DNA of 64,000 bases from Rhodospirillaceae bacterium (GTDB lineage Bacteria > Pseudomonadota > Alphaproteobacteria > UBA8366): positions 288,669-352,668 of the forward strand of contig PBKG01000006.1 in assembly GCA_002722095.1 (NCBI GenBank), read 5' to 3'. Of this stretch, positions 8,295 through 17,342 are shown piece after piece. Each line of letters starts with the position of its first letter. Position 1 is the stretch's first letter. The notes beneath the pieces are model-generated. The model saw nothing but the letters and a program-made list of their open reading frames with translations, had not been told where the DNA came from and made no database searches. Position numbers and translations under genes: made by a program.

Positions 8295-11294
8295 CTAGTC
8301 CCCTGCCCCGCCCGACCATTCGAGAATTCGCTCGAGGTGGGCATAATCGTTGTAACGAGGCCGGTGCGCCGGTGCCGGAATTGCCGCGTAGGCGGTCCCG
8401 GGATCACTGAACCTGTCGACCAATTCCTGCAGCCCCTTCAGGGCTTCGGCGGCAAGAGCCTCCATATCCTTGGAGATACTTTTCACTTCACCGGCGGGGT
8501 CTCCCCCCGTGAGGCGCCAATAGGAAAGCGCCTGAACCGAAGCGCCATCGAGACCGGCGAATCCCGACCGTTCGGCGATCTCCGCCTCCAGCGATAATTG
8601 GGGTGCGAAGCCGAGACGGACCTCCTTTTCCGACGGAACCGCTCCGGTCTTGTAGTCGATCACCTCTAATGCACCGTCATTCAAACGGTCGATACGATCC
8701 GCAAGCGCGGTCAATTCGAAGGGTCCGGCTTTGGTATCAAGAACGATCGAACCTTTCGATTCCGTAACCGATCCTTGGATACCGTCACGCCGCCGCCCCT
8801 CGAGATCGATGAACCATTCGGCAATCCGCCGAAACCTTGGCCACCAGAACGCTCCAACCGCCGGGCGCGCGAGTTCTTCACCGAAAATTCCTTCCCCGAT
8901 CGCCAGCAAGGCCGACAGTGCGTCGCTCGGAAGCTTCTCAGGATGAAGGCGCATGAACCGGTCCAAGGCAGCATGGATAATGATTCCCCGCTCCGCCGAG
9001 CCCGGGTCGGCAGCTAAGGGGTCTAATTTTCTGAGATCCAGGATGTGACGTGCGTAGATGCTGTAGGGGTCGCGCATCCAGGTTTCTATTCGCGTCACCG
9101 ACAACTGTTTCGGCCGGGCCGATAGAGGCGGCACAGGTGCCGGCGGCAGTGTCGGTTCTGGCGAGCCCGGCCGGACAAGGGCCCGTTGCCATTCGATCCA
9201 ACGATGCGGCACTGCCAATCCGTCCGCATGCCCCGCGGCATGCAACACCGACTGCAGTCGGCTTAACCATCGGGTTGGTACCGTCGGCGCTCCATCGGCT
9301 TTACGAGCGCGGGTCAGGATGACTTCAGGGCCCGCAAGCGCCTGCGTAAAGTCATGTGCCGACAAACCGATACGCTGTTCCGGTGCCGGCAGCCCGAAGG
9401 ACTTTCGCATCGGACGGCTGAGCCACGGGTCGGGGGCCGGATCGCGTGGCCAATTGCTTTCGTTAAGGCCGCCGACGATCAAACAGTCCGCACGCTGCAT
9501 ACGAGCTTCCAGTGGTCCCCAAATATTCAAGCGCGGATGCTTACCGAACCGTGGACGGACGACGGAACGCCCAAGCAAAACTTCCAACATTGCCGGATAG
9601 TGCGCGGGCGCGAGATCGGAAAACGCGTCTGCGGAGTCACGCAGATCAGCAAAAAACAAAGCCAAAGCCTCGCCATTCTCTCCGGCCCAAAGGCGCTCGG
9701 CCCCGGGATCGCCCGCGGATTCGGCGAGTGCTTCGCACACCTCGATGTGGGCATCAACCAAAGCGCTCAAACTCACTTCCCCGTCGCCGAGTGCCAGCAT
9801 TGCTGTCGTTCGGTGCTCCAATCGATCGAACAGCTCGACAAAATCCGCCTTTGCCGATTTGGAAAGTGCCTTGCCATCTCGACCGGCCAACACCGCCCTT
9901 AGTCCGGCAATGCCGGGCGCCGGTCTCGGTCCTCGCAATAGGTTCTTGTCGAGCGCCCGCATCAGGCTGCGGAACCGGGCCGGTTCGTAGCCGGCAGCGG
10001 CCAGCGGATGCTTGCCGAAACCCAACAGCGCGACCGGACCGAAACCCTCGGCAATCATCTCGGCGACGAGGCGCATGAATACCGCCGGCGGTGTTTCCGA
10101 TAACGGGACACCGGCAGAATCGTCGATTTCGATATTCCAACGTTTGAGCGCTGCCGCGACTCGTCGGGCTAACCGCCGATCGCCGGTAACAAGTGCCCCC
10201 GTCTTGCCTTCGGTCTCGAGACCACTGCGGAGGATCAAAGCGATGACGCCGGCTTCTTCCGTTTCGTTCGCACACTCGAGTAAGGAAAGACCTTCGAGCG
10301 AAGCGGTTTCGAAACCCTTCAACGATTGCCACGCGGTTGTGGTTCGCGCGGGCCGCATTGCTTCGAGAATAAGCCGCGCGCGAGGAGACGCCTTATTGAC
10401 CGGTTTCTGCACCGTGTCCCGTGTCTCCCATCTCCTGACGTCGCTCCGCGATACCCCAAACCGGCGAAGCAGTTGAGCCATGGCAAATTGCGGATGTGTG
10501 GGATCGTCCTCGATCGCCTTCCAATTTTCGTCATCGCTATGGATATCGAGCCCAGGCAGCACGACTCTCCCCCGAGGCAGCCCGGCGATCACTTTCAACA
10601 AATCCGCGGTTGCCGGGATACTGCCGGTGGAGCCGGCGGCGACGATGTCGCCGGCCGGCGGTTGCTGTTTCCATTGCCGCACCTTGGCTTCGAGCAATCG
10701 ATTTCGCCGCATGACCGGCTCGAGAAATCCCATTTCCTCGACTTCATCGGGCCAGTACTCGGTGAACTCGCGCAGAAAGGCCAGCGTCTCCTGCCAGTGA
10801 ATGGCAAGTTCGTCCGGGACTAGGGCGTCGAGGCCGGCAAAACTGAGCCGTTCCGTCTGGACCTGATCGAGAAACCGCGCCAGTTCCGCCGCCAGCAATA
10901 AGGACTGTTCCGGTAGCGACACATACTCCGGCGTGTCGAGCAAATCGGCGCGATACTTTATAATTCGTTCTGCCAACGCCATGACGCGCCGGCTGTCGGG
11001 CATCGCTGGCGGTAGCTCGGCGAGATCGAGCCCGGGAGCTTCTTCGAGCGCCAGGCCTTCTTCGTCTGTATCGCCGAGCGCACGCATCGCCGGCAAAACC
11101 AAGGGTTCGCCGTCGCGGAGCCTTAAAAAGGCTTCGCTCAAAGCCCTGCAAGCACGTCGGGTCGGTAGCAATAATGTGGTATCCGCCAGCCGAAGCGGAT
11201 CATCATCGGTTTCAGCCAGTAGGCGAGCGGCTAAACTATCGACAAATGAATGATCGGCAGCGATCGTGAAAATCGAAAGGTCGCTATCAGCCAT
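8295..11294 (-). CDS. addB: Double-strand break repair protein AddB (alphaproteobacterial type)
   Basis: AddB is the partner nuclease/inactivated-helicase subunit of AddAB. The 999-residue protein begins as a helicase-like domain (TTLLLPTRRACRALSEAFLRL, a modified Walker A region). It carries NIWGPLEARMQRADCLIVGGLNE and LSVTRIETWMRDPYSIYARHIL, which introduces the nuclease domain, and ends with DYKTG at about 880-884 in ALEVIDYKTGAVPSEKE. This is the PD-(D/E)XK form typical of alphaproteobacteria. The frame stays open to 11579, but that would run deep into murU; ATG 11294 starts 25 bases after the murU stop. It sits between murU and addA on one strand, so it is probably read from a promoter well upstream. 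Confidence 0.95.
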   Translation of the reverse strand: MADSDLSIFTIAADHSFVDSLAARLLAETDDDPLRLADTTLLLPTRRACRALSEAFLRLRDGEPLVLPAMRALGDTDEEGLALEEAPGLDLAELPPAMPDSRRVMALAERIIKYRADLLDTPEYVSLPEQSLLLAAELARFLDQVQTERLSFAGLDALVPDELAIHWQETLAFLREFTEYWPDEVEEMGFLEPVMRRNRLLEAKVRQWKQQPPAGDIVAAGSTGSIPATADLLKVIAGLPRGRVVLPGLDIHSDDENWKAIEDDPTHPQFAMAQLLRRFGVSRSDVRRWETRDTVQKPVNKASPRARLILEAMRPARTTTAWQSLKGFETASLEGLSLLECANETEEAGVIALILRSGLETEGKTGALVTGDRRLARRVAAALKRWNIEIDDSAGVPLSETPPAVFMRLVAEMIAEGFGPVALLGFGKHPLAAAGYEPARFRSLMRALDKNLLRGPRPAPGIAGLRAVLAGRDGKALSKSAKADFVELFDRLEHRTTAMLALGDGEVSLSALVDAHIEVCEALAESAGDPGAERLWAGENGEALALFFADLRDSADAFSDLAPAHYPAMLEVLLGRSVVRPRFGKHPRLNIWGPLEARMQRADCLIVGGLNESNWPRDPAPDPWLSRPMRKSFGLPAPEQRIGLSAHDFTQALAGPEVILTRARKADGAPTVPTRWLSRLQSVLHAAGHADGLAVPHRWIEWQRALVRPGSPEPTLPPAPVPPLSARPKQLSVTRIETWMRDPYSIYARHILDLRKLDPLAADPGSAERGIIIHAALDRFMRLHPEKLPSDALSALLAIGEGIFGEELARPAVGAFWWPRFRRIAEWFIDLEGRRRDGIQGSVTESKGSIVLDTKAGPFELTALADRIDRLNDGALEVIDYKTGAVPSEKEVRLGFAPQLSLEAEIAERSGFAGLDGASVQALSYWRLTGGDPAGEVKSISKDMEALAAEALKGLQELVDRFSDPGTAYAAIPAPAHRPRYNDYAHLERILEWSGGAGD

Positions 11295-11319
11295 TTCCGT
11301 CGCCGTAACCCCGCTATGC

Positions 11320-12045
11320 CTAGCGACTGTTGACCGAAACATTGCGCAAGGAAATCGCCGATTCCGCCTTCCGCAACTCGTCGGGCGTGCCCACATGATA
11401 CCAATCGCCGTCATGGACAATGGCAAACAGGCGTCCGGCCGCCTCTGCTTGGTCATAGAGGTGATTGAGCGAAAAACTGCCTTCCTGCGCATCGGCAAAA
11501 AGCCGTGGATGGAGGATTTGCACACCTGCAAACAAAAAGGCCGCGACTTCGGTTTCCTCGCGTCGCCTGGCTCGGCCATCGGGCTCGAGGTGATAATCGC
11601 CGAGTCCGCGATATTGGATCAGCCGCACCGTTGGCTGGAACAATAATAATGCGTCCATTCGCCGGCTATTCCACGCGGCGGCAAGCCGGCCGAGCGCCGA
11701 ACTTGGACCGTCGAGCCAAAGCGCATCGCTGTTGAGCACAAAAAATGCACGCTTACCCAATAACGGCAACGCATTAAGAACACCCCCGCCGGTCTCGAGA
11801 CGTTCAGGCTCACGAGAAATCTCGATATTCTCGCGTCCCGCCAAATGCTCTTCGACCTGATCGGGCAAATAATGAGTGTTAACGACGATCCGCTTCAAGC
11901 CGGCCGCGGCGAGATGGTCGAGGCTGTAATCGATTAACGCTTTGCCCATCACCTCGACCAGCGGTTTCGGCTTGGTCTTGGATATCGCCCCCATACGGGT
12001 GCCCAGCCCGGCAGCCAGAACCATGGCGCGCGTAATTCCGGTCAT
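11320..12045 (-). CDS. murU: N-acetylmuramate alpha-1-phosphate uridylyltransferase (MurU-type nucleotidyltransferase)
   Basis: A 241-residue sugar nucleotidyltransferase with the signature AMVLAAGLGTRMGAISKTKPKPLVEV near the N-terminus, a conserved NSDALW metal-binding aspartate and HVGTPDEL near the C-terminus. Next to an AmgK-like sugar kinase, this is the known pair of the anomeric recycling route: AmgK phosphorylates N-acetylmuramate at C1 and MurU makes UDP-MurNAc, bypassing de novo synthesis and the fosfomycin target MurA. The family is certain; the substrate is inferred from the neighbour. Its ATG overlaps the amgK stop as ATGA. Some annotations would call it a mannose-1-phosphate guanylyltransferase-like protein. 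Confidence 0.88.
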   Translation of the reverse strand: MTGITRAMVLAAGLGTRMGAISKTKPKPLVEVMGKALIDYSLDHLAAAGLKRIVVNTHYLPDQVEEHLAGRENIEISREPERLETGGGVLNALPLLGKRAFFVLNSDALWLDGPSSALGRLAAAWNSRRMDALLLFQPTVRLIQYRGLGDYHLEPDGRARRREETEVAAFLFAGVQILHPRLFADAQEGSFSLNHLYDQAEAAGRLFAIVHDGDWYHVGTPDELRKAESAISLRNVSVNSR

Positions 12046-13046
12046 GACAGCGTAACCGGTTCGGGAACCGTTCGCCGCTCCGGCGGTAAATTCTCATCGA
12101 ACCACGCTTTCACTGGCGCCAATTCCGTATGGGTGAGATCGCCTTCTAGCCACCTCCAGACCCGAGCTATGTGCGGAAGATACACAGGCTTACCGTCGCG
12201 CCGGTCGAGACGCGTGAAAATTCCTAGAATTTTCGCGCTGCGTTGCGCGCCGAGAACTGCATAAGACGCCATCAATGCATCTCGATCCAGCGATGGAAAA
12301 GTAGCCAAATAATGAGAGATCAATTTTTGAGTCAGATCGGGCGGCACGTCGCGACGGGCATCTTCGAACAACGAAACCAAATCATAACTAACCGGCCCTA
12401 TCATCGCATCCTGAAAATCCAAAAGCCCGCACGCCGCAACGCCAGGCCGATCATCCAGCCTGATTAGATTGTCGACATGAAAATCACGAAGCACCAAACT
12501 CGATGGAACAGCGCGCGCGATGGGAAAGACCGAACGCCACGCATCCTCATAAGCCGCGATTTGGGAGCTCGATGTGTCTTCACCGAAAACTGCCGGCATA
12601 TACCAATCAGTGAGCAAGCGCGCTTCCGACAACAAAGCTGAATCGTCGTATAGCGGGGCCCCGCACTTGTCTTCAAATTTATCGTGCAGATGCGCCAACG
12701 CATCGACCGCCAAGCGGTATAGAGCCTCGTCCTCGCCGCAGGTCTTGAGAATTCGGGTGTAAGTCGCATCGCCGAAATCTTCCAACAGCAGGAAACCGGC
12801 GGCTTCGTCGGCAAAAAAAATCTCGGGGGCACTCAGGCCCAGCGCACGCAATGTATCGGCAATCGCCATGAATGGCCGAATGTCTTCCGTTGGCGGCGGT
12901 GCATCCATCAAAACAGCGCGTTTTCCCGCCATTTCGAGACGTTCATAGCGGCGAAAAGAAGCGTCACCGGCCAGCGGCCCGCGTACCGCCGCTTGCCAGC
13001 CAGCGCGGCTAAGAAATTCTTCGGTCGCGCGATCACGTTCAGACAT
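12042..13046 (-). CDS. amgK: N-acetylmuramate/N-acetylglucosamine kinase AmgK (aminoglycoside phosphotransferase fold)
   Basis: A 334-residue kinase of the aminoglycoside phosphotransferase/choline kinase fold. The catalytic loop is VLRDFHVDNLI (Asp of the Brenner-type motif) and the metal-binding segment is GLLDFQDAMIGP. AmgK phosphorylates the anomeric position of MurNAc and GlcNAc in cell-wall recycling; the call rests on the fold plus direct coupling to murU. I chose ATG 13046, which has GGAG six bases upstream and overlaps tsaE by eight bases; the longer reading starts at TTG 13061. In alphaproteobacteria a phosphotransferase often sits beside tsaE, so it may also be listed simply as phosphotransferase. 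Confidence 0.85.
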   Translation of the reverse strand: MSERDRATEEFLSRAGWQAAVRGPLAGDASFRRYERLEMAGKRAVLMDAPPPTEDIRPFMAIADTLRALGLSAPEIFFADEAAGFLLLEDFGDATYTRILKTCGEDEALYRLAVDALAHLHDKFEDKCGAPLYDDSALLSEARLLTDWYMPAVFGEDTSSSQIAAYEDAWRSVFPIARAVPSSLVLRDFHVDNLIRLDDRPGVAACGLLDFQDAMIGPVSYDLVSLFEDARRDVPPDLTQKLISHYLATFPSLDRDALMASYAVLGAQRSAKILGIFTRLDRRDGKPVYLPHIARVWRWLEGDLTHTELAPVKAWFDENLPPERRTVPEPVTLS

Positions 13047-13521
13047 CCAACGCTCCGGCAAATTCGGAGAATTCGTCCTTCAGCCGAGAATGCCATGCGG
13101 CTCCCGGCAGGAGCGTCACCTGACGTTGATTGGGTTGAGCAGAATCTTTCTCGGAGAAAGCCAAGTCGAGACGGGACATGCCACCGAGACCTCCAACACG
13201 CTCCGGCCATTCGATAAGGGCGATTCCATCCGCCAATGCTTCCTCGAAACCCAATTCATCGAGCTCATCGTCAGACTCGATACGGTAGAGATCGTAGTGA
13301 TAGATGGGCACCGGCCCGCTGTCATAGAGCTGCATTAGAGTATAGGTGGGGCTTGGTACCGTTTCTCCACTGTCGACCAAGCTACGAATAAAGGCACGGG
13401 CAAAAACAGTTTTGCCGACGCCGAGCGAGCCTGAAAGGCCGATTACGTCACCGGCCACCGCGAGGTCGGCAATGCGCGAGGCGAAAGCTTCGCTCGCCGC
13501 TTCGTCGGCAAGGTCGATCAT
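13039..13521 (-). CDS. tsaE: tRNA N6-threonylcarbamoyladenosine synthesis ATPase TsaE
   Basis: TsaE is the small ATPase that cycles the TsaB-TsaD complex making t6A at position 37 of ANN-decoding tRNAs. The 160-residue protein has Walker A LSGSLGVGKTVFAR at about residues 29-42, the conserved PSPTYTLMQLY with its DLYRI continuation (HYDLYRIES), and the LIEWPER motif. The chosen ATG 13521 forms an ATGA overlap with the stop of the upstream kinase divL; the longer frame to 13569 lies inside divL. Its own stop overlaps amgK. It is essential in most bacteria, which suggests that the whole overlapped run is constitutively expressed. Confidence 0.95.
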   Translation of the reverse strand: MIDLADEAASEAFASRIADLAVAGDVIGLSGSLGVGKTVFARAFIRSLVDSGETVPSPTYTLMQLYDSGPVPIYHYDLYRIESDDELDELGFEEALADGIALIEWPERVGGLGGMSRLDLAFSEKDSAQPNQRQVTLLPGAAWHSRLKDEFSEFAGALDV

Positions 13522-15500
13522 GCGGTTCCCGCCGTATTCGCCAGCGTATCGGTTGTGGGAAGACGGCATATCGCCTTGGTGCCTTTATCGACCGCCGACT
13601 CCAATTCCACCGACCCCCCATGCAAGTCGATCAGGCTGCGGGTCAGGGCAAGCCCCAAGCCGATACCGGATTCGCGGGAGCGCGTATCGCCAATTTCGAA
13701 TTTCTCGAACAAAGTTTCGCGTTTCGCTGAGTCGAAACCGATGCCCGTATCCTCGACGGTTACGGTCACAACGTCCGCCGTTCGGGCGGCCTTCAAGGTC
13801 ACCGTGCCGCCATCGGGTGTGAATTTGACCGCGTTCGATAGCAGATTAAAAATTGCCTGGCGAAGGCGAGTCGCATCGGCGGATAGGGTGCCTATGTCCG
13901 GCGGATAATCGAGCTCTACCGCCACGCCGCCCTTTTCCGCCCGATCGCCCATCATCGATGCCAGTCCGTCGAGTAATACGGCGAGGTCTATTTCCTCCCG
14001 GTCAAGTTCCAAATACCCGGCCTCGATCGTCGCCAAATCCAGAATATCGTTGATAAGGGTCAGCAGTTGGTTGGAACTACTCATGATGTAATCCACATAT
14101 TCCCTCTGGCGATCATTCAGTGCACCGACTATTTGGTGATTGAGAAAATCGGTAAACCCGATGATTGCGTTGAGGGGCGTGCGCAATTCGTAACTGATAT
14201 TCGCGATGAATTCGCTTTTTACCCGGTCCGCATTCTCGAGCGCTTGGGTGCGTTCCTCCAAGGCGCGTTGCACACGCGCGGTATCGGTGACATCGAGATA
14301 GGTTGCCATGCAACCGCCATCGGGCATTGGGACGATGCCGTAATCGAGCATGGTATCGTCTGTGAGTTCCATTCGTCCGACTTCCGCTTTGGGCTCCGTT
14401 ACCTGGACAACGAGCGCTTCCTTGGACGTCCTTGCCGCCTGATGAGGTTGCAAGCGCTCGAGTATTTGCTCGACCAATTCGCCCACATGGGGCGCATCAT
14501 CAAGGTCTGCGGCGGCAAAACCCCAGAGCCGTGCAAAGGGAGGGTTCCAAACACGAAGCCTGCCGTCGCCGCCGAACACGGCCACCGCCTGACGTAGGTT
14601 GTCCAGCGTCGTTCGCTGCATTTCAATCAGAGTGTTGTAGGAACGCTCGAGGGATAAACGGTCGGTTACGTCTTCATAGAGGAAAAGTAGGCCGCCTAAC
14701 GGATGTGGAGAAATCACCAACCGCAAAGTGCGATCGTCGGGTAAATGCATTAACCGCTCTTCGGGCTCGAGCAGCGAGGTAAAGAGCCGATTTTGGCGTT
14801 CTTTATAAGCTTGAAAATCAACCACCTCCGGGAGCCGCCGCCGATCTTGCAACAGGTCCAACAATTGATCGAGGGTTGGGTCGCCGGCAAGGTCCTCGGG
14901 CTCCAGACGCCATAAATCCGCGAAAGCCGAATTCGAAAATCGCAAATGCCGGTCGGCACTGAAAATCGCCACCGCGGTTCGAAGCACCTCCAGCACTTCG
15001 CCGTGTGCTGCGATATGTTGGGCCAACTCGGATTGGACTTCCTCCAGGCTGGTCCGGTCGAGCGCAAACCCTAGCGACCCCCCATCGATTGCTTCCAATG
15101 GAACTTCCGTGATCTCGAAAAGGCGCCGGGCGCCATCGACGACGACGTACTGGCTTTCCGAGAGCGTTAGCCCGGTTTTCATCGCCCGATGAGCCATCGC
15201 CGGCCGGTCATCCTGATCCTGGCGGGCGCCGATTTCCGGTTGGCGTTGCGGTAATTCTCCGCGTGTGGCGTTCACCAATTCCAAATAGGACCGATTGGCG
15301 CCCAGTAGCCGGGCATCGCCATCCCGCCGCCAGACCGGAAACGGGACCGCATCCAAAAAGCGCCAAAGCGCCGCTGCATCCTGTTCCGTACGGCGTTCGA
15401 CTAAAAACAAACGCACAGCCAATCCGCCGGCCAGAATCACGAGCAATAGACATAAGCCTGCCCAAATCTCCGGATCAAAAAGTTGTGCTATTGCCGACAT
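13518..15500 (-). CDS. divL: DivL-type PAS-domain pseudo-histidine kinase (tyrosine replaces the phospho-acceptor histidine)
   Basis: A 660-residue membrane-anchored sensor. Residues ~11-34 form one membrane segment, followed by a PAS region at ~45-150, a second at ~165-285 and a third at ~290-410, then HisKA and HATPase domains. The HisKA box reads FIANISYELRTPLN, with Tyr437 where the histidine should be (codon TAC at 14192-14190). The ATPase boxes are intact: FNLLSNAVKF, VEDTGIGFD and SGIGLGLALTRSL. This substitution defines DivL, the alphaproteobacterial pseudo-kinase that modulates CckA and hence CtrA activity in cell-cycle control. It is shorter than the ~770-residue Caulobacter protein. 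Its stop overlaps tsaE; ahcY lies upstream on the same strand. DivL identity is strongly supported by the tyrosine and layout. Confidence 0.88.
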   Translation of the reverse strand: MSAIAQLFDPEIWAGLCLLLVILAGGLAVRLFLVERRTEQDAAALWRFLDAVPFPVWRRDGDARLLGANRSYLELVNATRGELPQRQPEIGARQDQDDRPAMAHRAMKTGLTLSESQYVVVDGARRLFEITEVPLEAIDGGSLGFALDRTSLEEVQSELAQHIAAHGEVLEVLRTAVAIFSADRHLRFSNSAFADLWRLEPEDLAGDPTLDQLLDLLQDRRRLPEVVDFQAYKERQNRLFTSLLEPEERLMHLPDDRTLRLVISPHPLGGLLFLYEDVTDRLSLERSYNTLIEMQRTTLDNLRQAVAVFGGDGRLRVWNPPFARLWGFAAADLDDAPHVGELVEQILERLQPHQAARTSKEALVVQVTEPKAEVGRMELTDDTMLDYGIVPMPDGGCMATYLDVTDTARVQRALEERTQALENADRVKSEFIANISYELRTPLNAIIGFTDFLNHQIVGALNDRQREYVDYIMSSSNQLLTLINDILDLATIEAGYLELDREEIDLAVLLDGLASMMGDRAEKGGVAVELDYPPDIGTLSADATRLRQAIFNLLSNAVKFTPDGGTVTLKAARTADVVTVTVEDTGIGFDSAKRETLFEKFEIGDTRSRESGIGLGLALTRSLIDLHGGSVELESAVDKGTKAICRLPTTDTLANTAGTA

Positions 15501-15598
15501 CCGCCTTACTCGCCATCAGCGATCGGCGTTGAGTCTAAGGACTGCGCCGGTTCCTAACAAGCGTTCCCGTAAGACAATCCCAGATATTAGGTCGAAGA

Positions 15599-16894
15599 TT
15601 AGTAGCGGTAGTAATCGGGCTTGTAGGGTCCCTTTTGGTCGACGCCGATATAATCCGCTTGTTCCTTCGACAATTGGCTCAGTTGCGCTCCGAGTTTTTT
15701 CAGGTGGAGAGCCGCGACCTTTTCGTCGAGCGACTTCGGCAATACGTAAACCTTGTTTTCGTAATTAGCATAGTTCTGCCATAGCTCGATCTGCGCCAGA
15801 ACCTGGTTCGAAAACGACGCCGACATGACGAAACTCGGATGTCCGGTGGCGCAGCCAAGATTGACCAGGCGTCCTTCCGCCAGCACGATCAGTCGCTTGC
15901 CGTCCGGAAACTCTACTTCGTCCACCTGCGGTTTAACGTTGTGCCATTGAAAGTTCTTGAGATCGGCAATCGCGATTTCAGAATCGAAATGGCCGATATT
16001 GCAAACGATCGCCCGATCTTTCATTTCACGCATATGGTCCAGCGTGATGACGTCGATATTGCCTGTGGTCGTGACGAAAATATCGCCACTCGGGGCGGCC
16101 TCTTCGATGGTCGCCACCTCATAGCCTTCCATCGCCGCCTGAAGCGCACAGATCGGATCGATTTCAGTCACCACCACGCGCGCACCTTGGCCGCGCAAAC
16201 TTGCCGCCGAGCCCTTGCCCACATCACCATAACCGCAAACCACCGCTGTCTTGCCGGCCAGCATGACGTCGGTGGCGCGTTTGATGCCGTCTATCAGGCT
16301 TTCACGACAACCGTAGAGATTGTCGAATTTCGATTTGGTGACCGAATCGTTAACGTTGAATGCCGGCACCGCAAGCGTGCCACTTTTTTCCATCTCGTGA
16401 AGCCGATGAACGCCAGTGGTCGTTTCTTCGGAGAGACCGCGCACCTCTTTCAACAAATCCGCATGCTTGTCATGCATGACCAGCGTTAAATCGCCACCGT
16501 CGTCGAGCAGCATATTCGGCGTCCACCCGTCCGGTCCGGTGATTGTCTGGTCCATGCACCACCAATATTCCTCTTCTGATTCGCCCTTCCAGGCAAAGAC
16601 CGGAATACCGGCTGCCGCCATTGCCGCGGCAGCTTGGTCCTGGGTCGAAAAAATATTGCACGAGGCCCAACGCACCTCGGCGCCGAGCGCGGTCAGCGTT
16701 TCGATCAACACCGCAGTTTGTATCGTCATATGTAGCGAGCCGGAAATACGAGCACCGTCGAGCGGCTTCTGACCGCCATATTCTTCGCGTATGGCCATCA
16801 AACCCGGCATTTCCGTTTCCGCGATAGCGATTTCCTTGCGGCCCCAATCCGCGAGATCTATATCCGCGACCTTAAAATCCTCGACCGTAGCCAT
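15599..16894 (-). CDS. ahcY: Adenosylhomocysteinase (S-adenosylhomocysteine hydrolase)
   Basis: AhcY hydrolyses S-adenosylhomocysteine to adenosine and homocysteine, relieving product inhibition of methyltransferases and feeding methionine regeneration; it is cytosolic and uses tightly bound NAD. The 431-residue protein shows [49 protein letters not shown], the NAD-binding loop [13 protein letters not shown] and the C-terminal [12 protein letters not shown]. The ATG is preceded by a purine-rich AAGAGGAAGA ribosome site. A separate promoter and a palindrome lie upstream (16964-17019), so it is probably regulated independently of the DUF427 and PTS genes that precede it. Confidence 0.98.
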   Translation of the reverse strand: MATVEDFKVADIDLADWGRKEIAIAETEMPGLMAIREEYGGQKPLDGARISGSLHMTIQTAVLIETLTALGAEVRWASCNIFSTQDQAAAAMAAAGIPVFAWKGESEEEYWWCMDQTITGPDGWTPNMLLDDGGDLTLVMHDKHADLLKEVRGLSEETTTGVHRLHEMEKSGTLAVPAFNVNDSVTKSKFDNLYGCRESLIDGIKRATDVMLAGKTAVVCGYGDVGKGSAASLRGQGARVVVTEIDPICALQAAMEGYEVATIEEAAPSGDIFVTTTGNIDVITLDHMREMKDRAIVCNIGHFDSEIAIADLKNFQWHNVKPQVDEVEFPDGKRLIVLAEGRLVNLGCATGHPSFVMSASFSNQVLAQIELWQNYANYENKVYVLPKSLDEKVAALHLKKLGAQLSQLSKEQADYIGVDQKGPYKPDYYRY

Positions 16895-16963
16895 TTCTTC
16901 CTCTTTTCTTAAAAATCAACGTCTTCTGACAGAGCACCGCACGCTATCAATCCGACGTTGAGG

Positions 16964-17019
16964 GTATAACAGCGCGACGACTACAAAATCAACAAAAATA
17001 TATAACGATATCTTTATAT
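16964..17019 (-). promoter_or_regulatory. Candidate ahcY promoter with upstream 20-base palindromic operator
   Basis: On the minus strand a -35-like TTGATT (16992-16987) and a -10-like TTATAC (16969-16964) are separated by exactly 17 bases, about 70 bases ahead of the ahcY ATG. Just upstream, 17000-17019 is a near-perfect inverted repeat centred on GATATC, with half-sites ATATAACGAT and ATATAAAGAT (one mismatched pair). Position and gene context resemble the operators of ArsR-family regulators that sense S-adenosylhomocysteine or S-adenosylmethionine (SahR/SamR types), but no such regulator is in the window. Promoter and operator are inferences; the palindrome itself is directly visible. Confidence 0.5.
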
Positions 17020-17042
17020 TGTTATGGATATGTGAGTTTACT

Positions 17043-17327
17043 TTAGGATTCTATCTTAACTGCCGGATAAAACGCGACAAATTCCTTAATATGCGCGGCC
17101 TCCTCTTTCGGATCCTTGTAGGTCCAGGCTACATTTTCTGCGGTTTCGCCCTCAACCGTGATCGAATAATAGTTCGCGGTCCCTTTCCAGCCGCAAAAGG
17201 TAGTGTGATCGGTTTCGCTGAAATTCTCGCGTGTCAGTGACTCAGGAGGGAAATATGTATTGCCTTCAACACTTTCGGTCTGGTCTGAGTCGGCGATTAC
17301 CTTGCCGTTGAATATCGCTTTGGCCAT
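17043..17327 (-). CDS. DUF427 family protein
   Basis: A 94-residue small soluble protein with the DUF427 pattern: a beta-rich start (KAIFNGKVIADSDQTESVEGN), YFPPES, then HTTFCGWKGTANYYSI and a C-terminal VAFYPAVKIES. The function of the family is not established. It lies 15 bases downstream of the HPr gene on the same strand, so it is probably the last cistron of the PTS-related run, and is separated from ahcY by a promoter region. Small DUF427 proteins are usually monocistronic or peripheral, so the link with HPr may be only positional. The start ATG is preceded by AGGAGATT, a good ribosome site. Confidence 0.88.
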   Translation of the reverse strand: MAKAIFNGKVIADSDQTESVEGNTYFPPESLTRENFSETDHTTFCGWKGTANYYSITVEGETAENVAWTYKDPKEEAAHIKEFVAFYPAVKIES

Positions 17328-17342
17328 AGCGCCAATCTCCTG

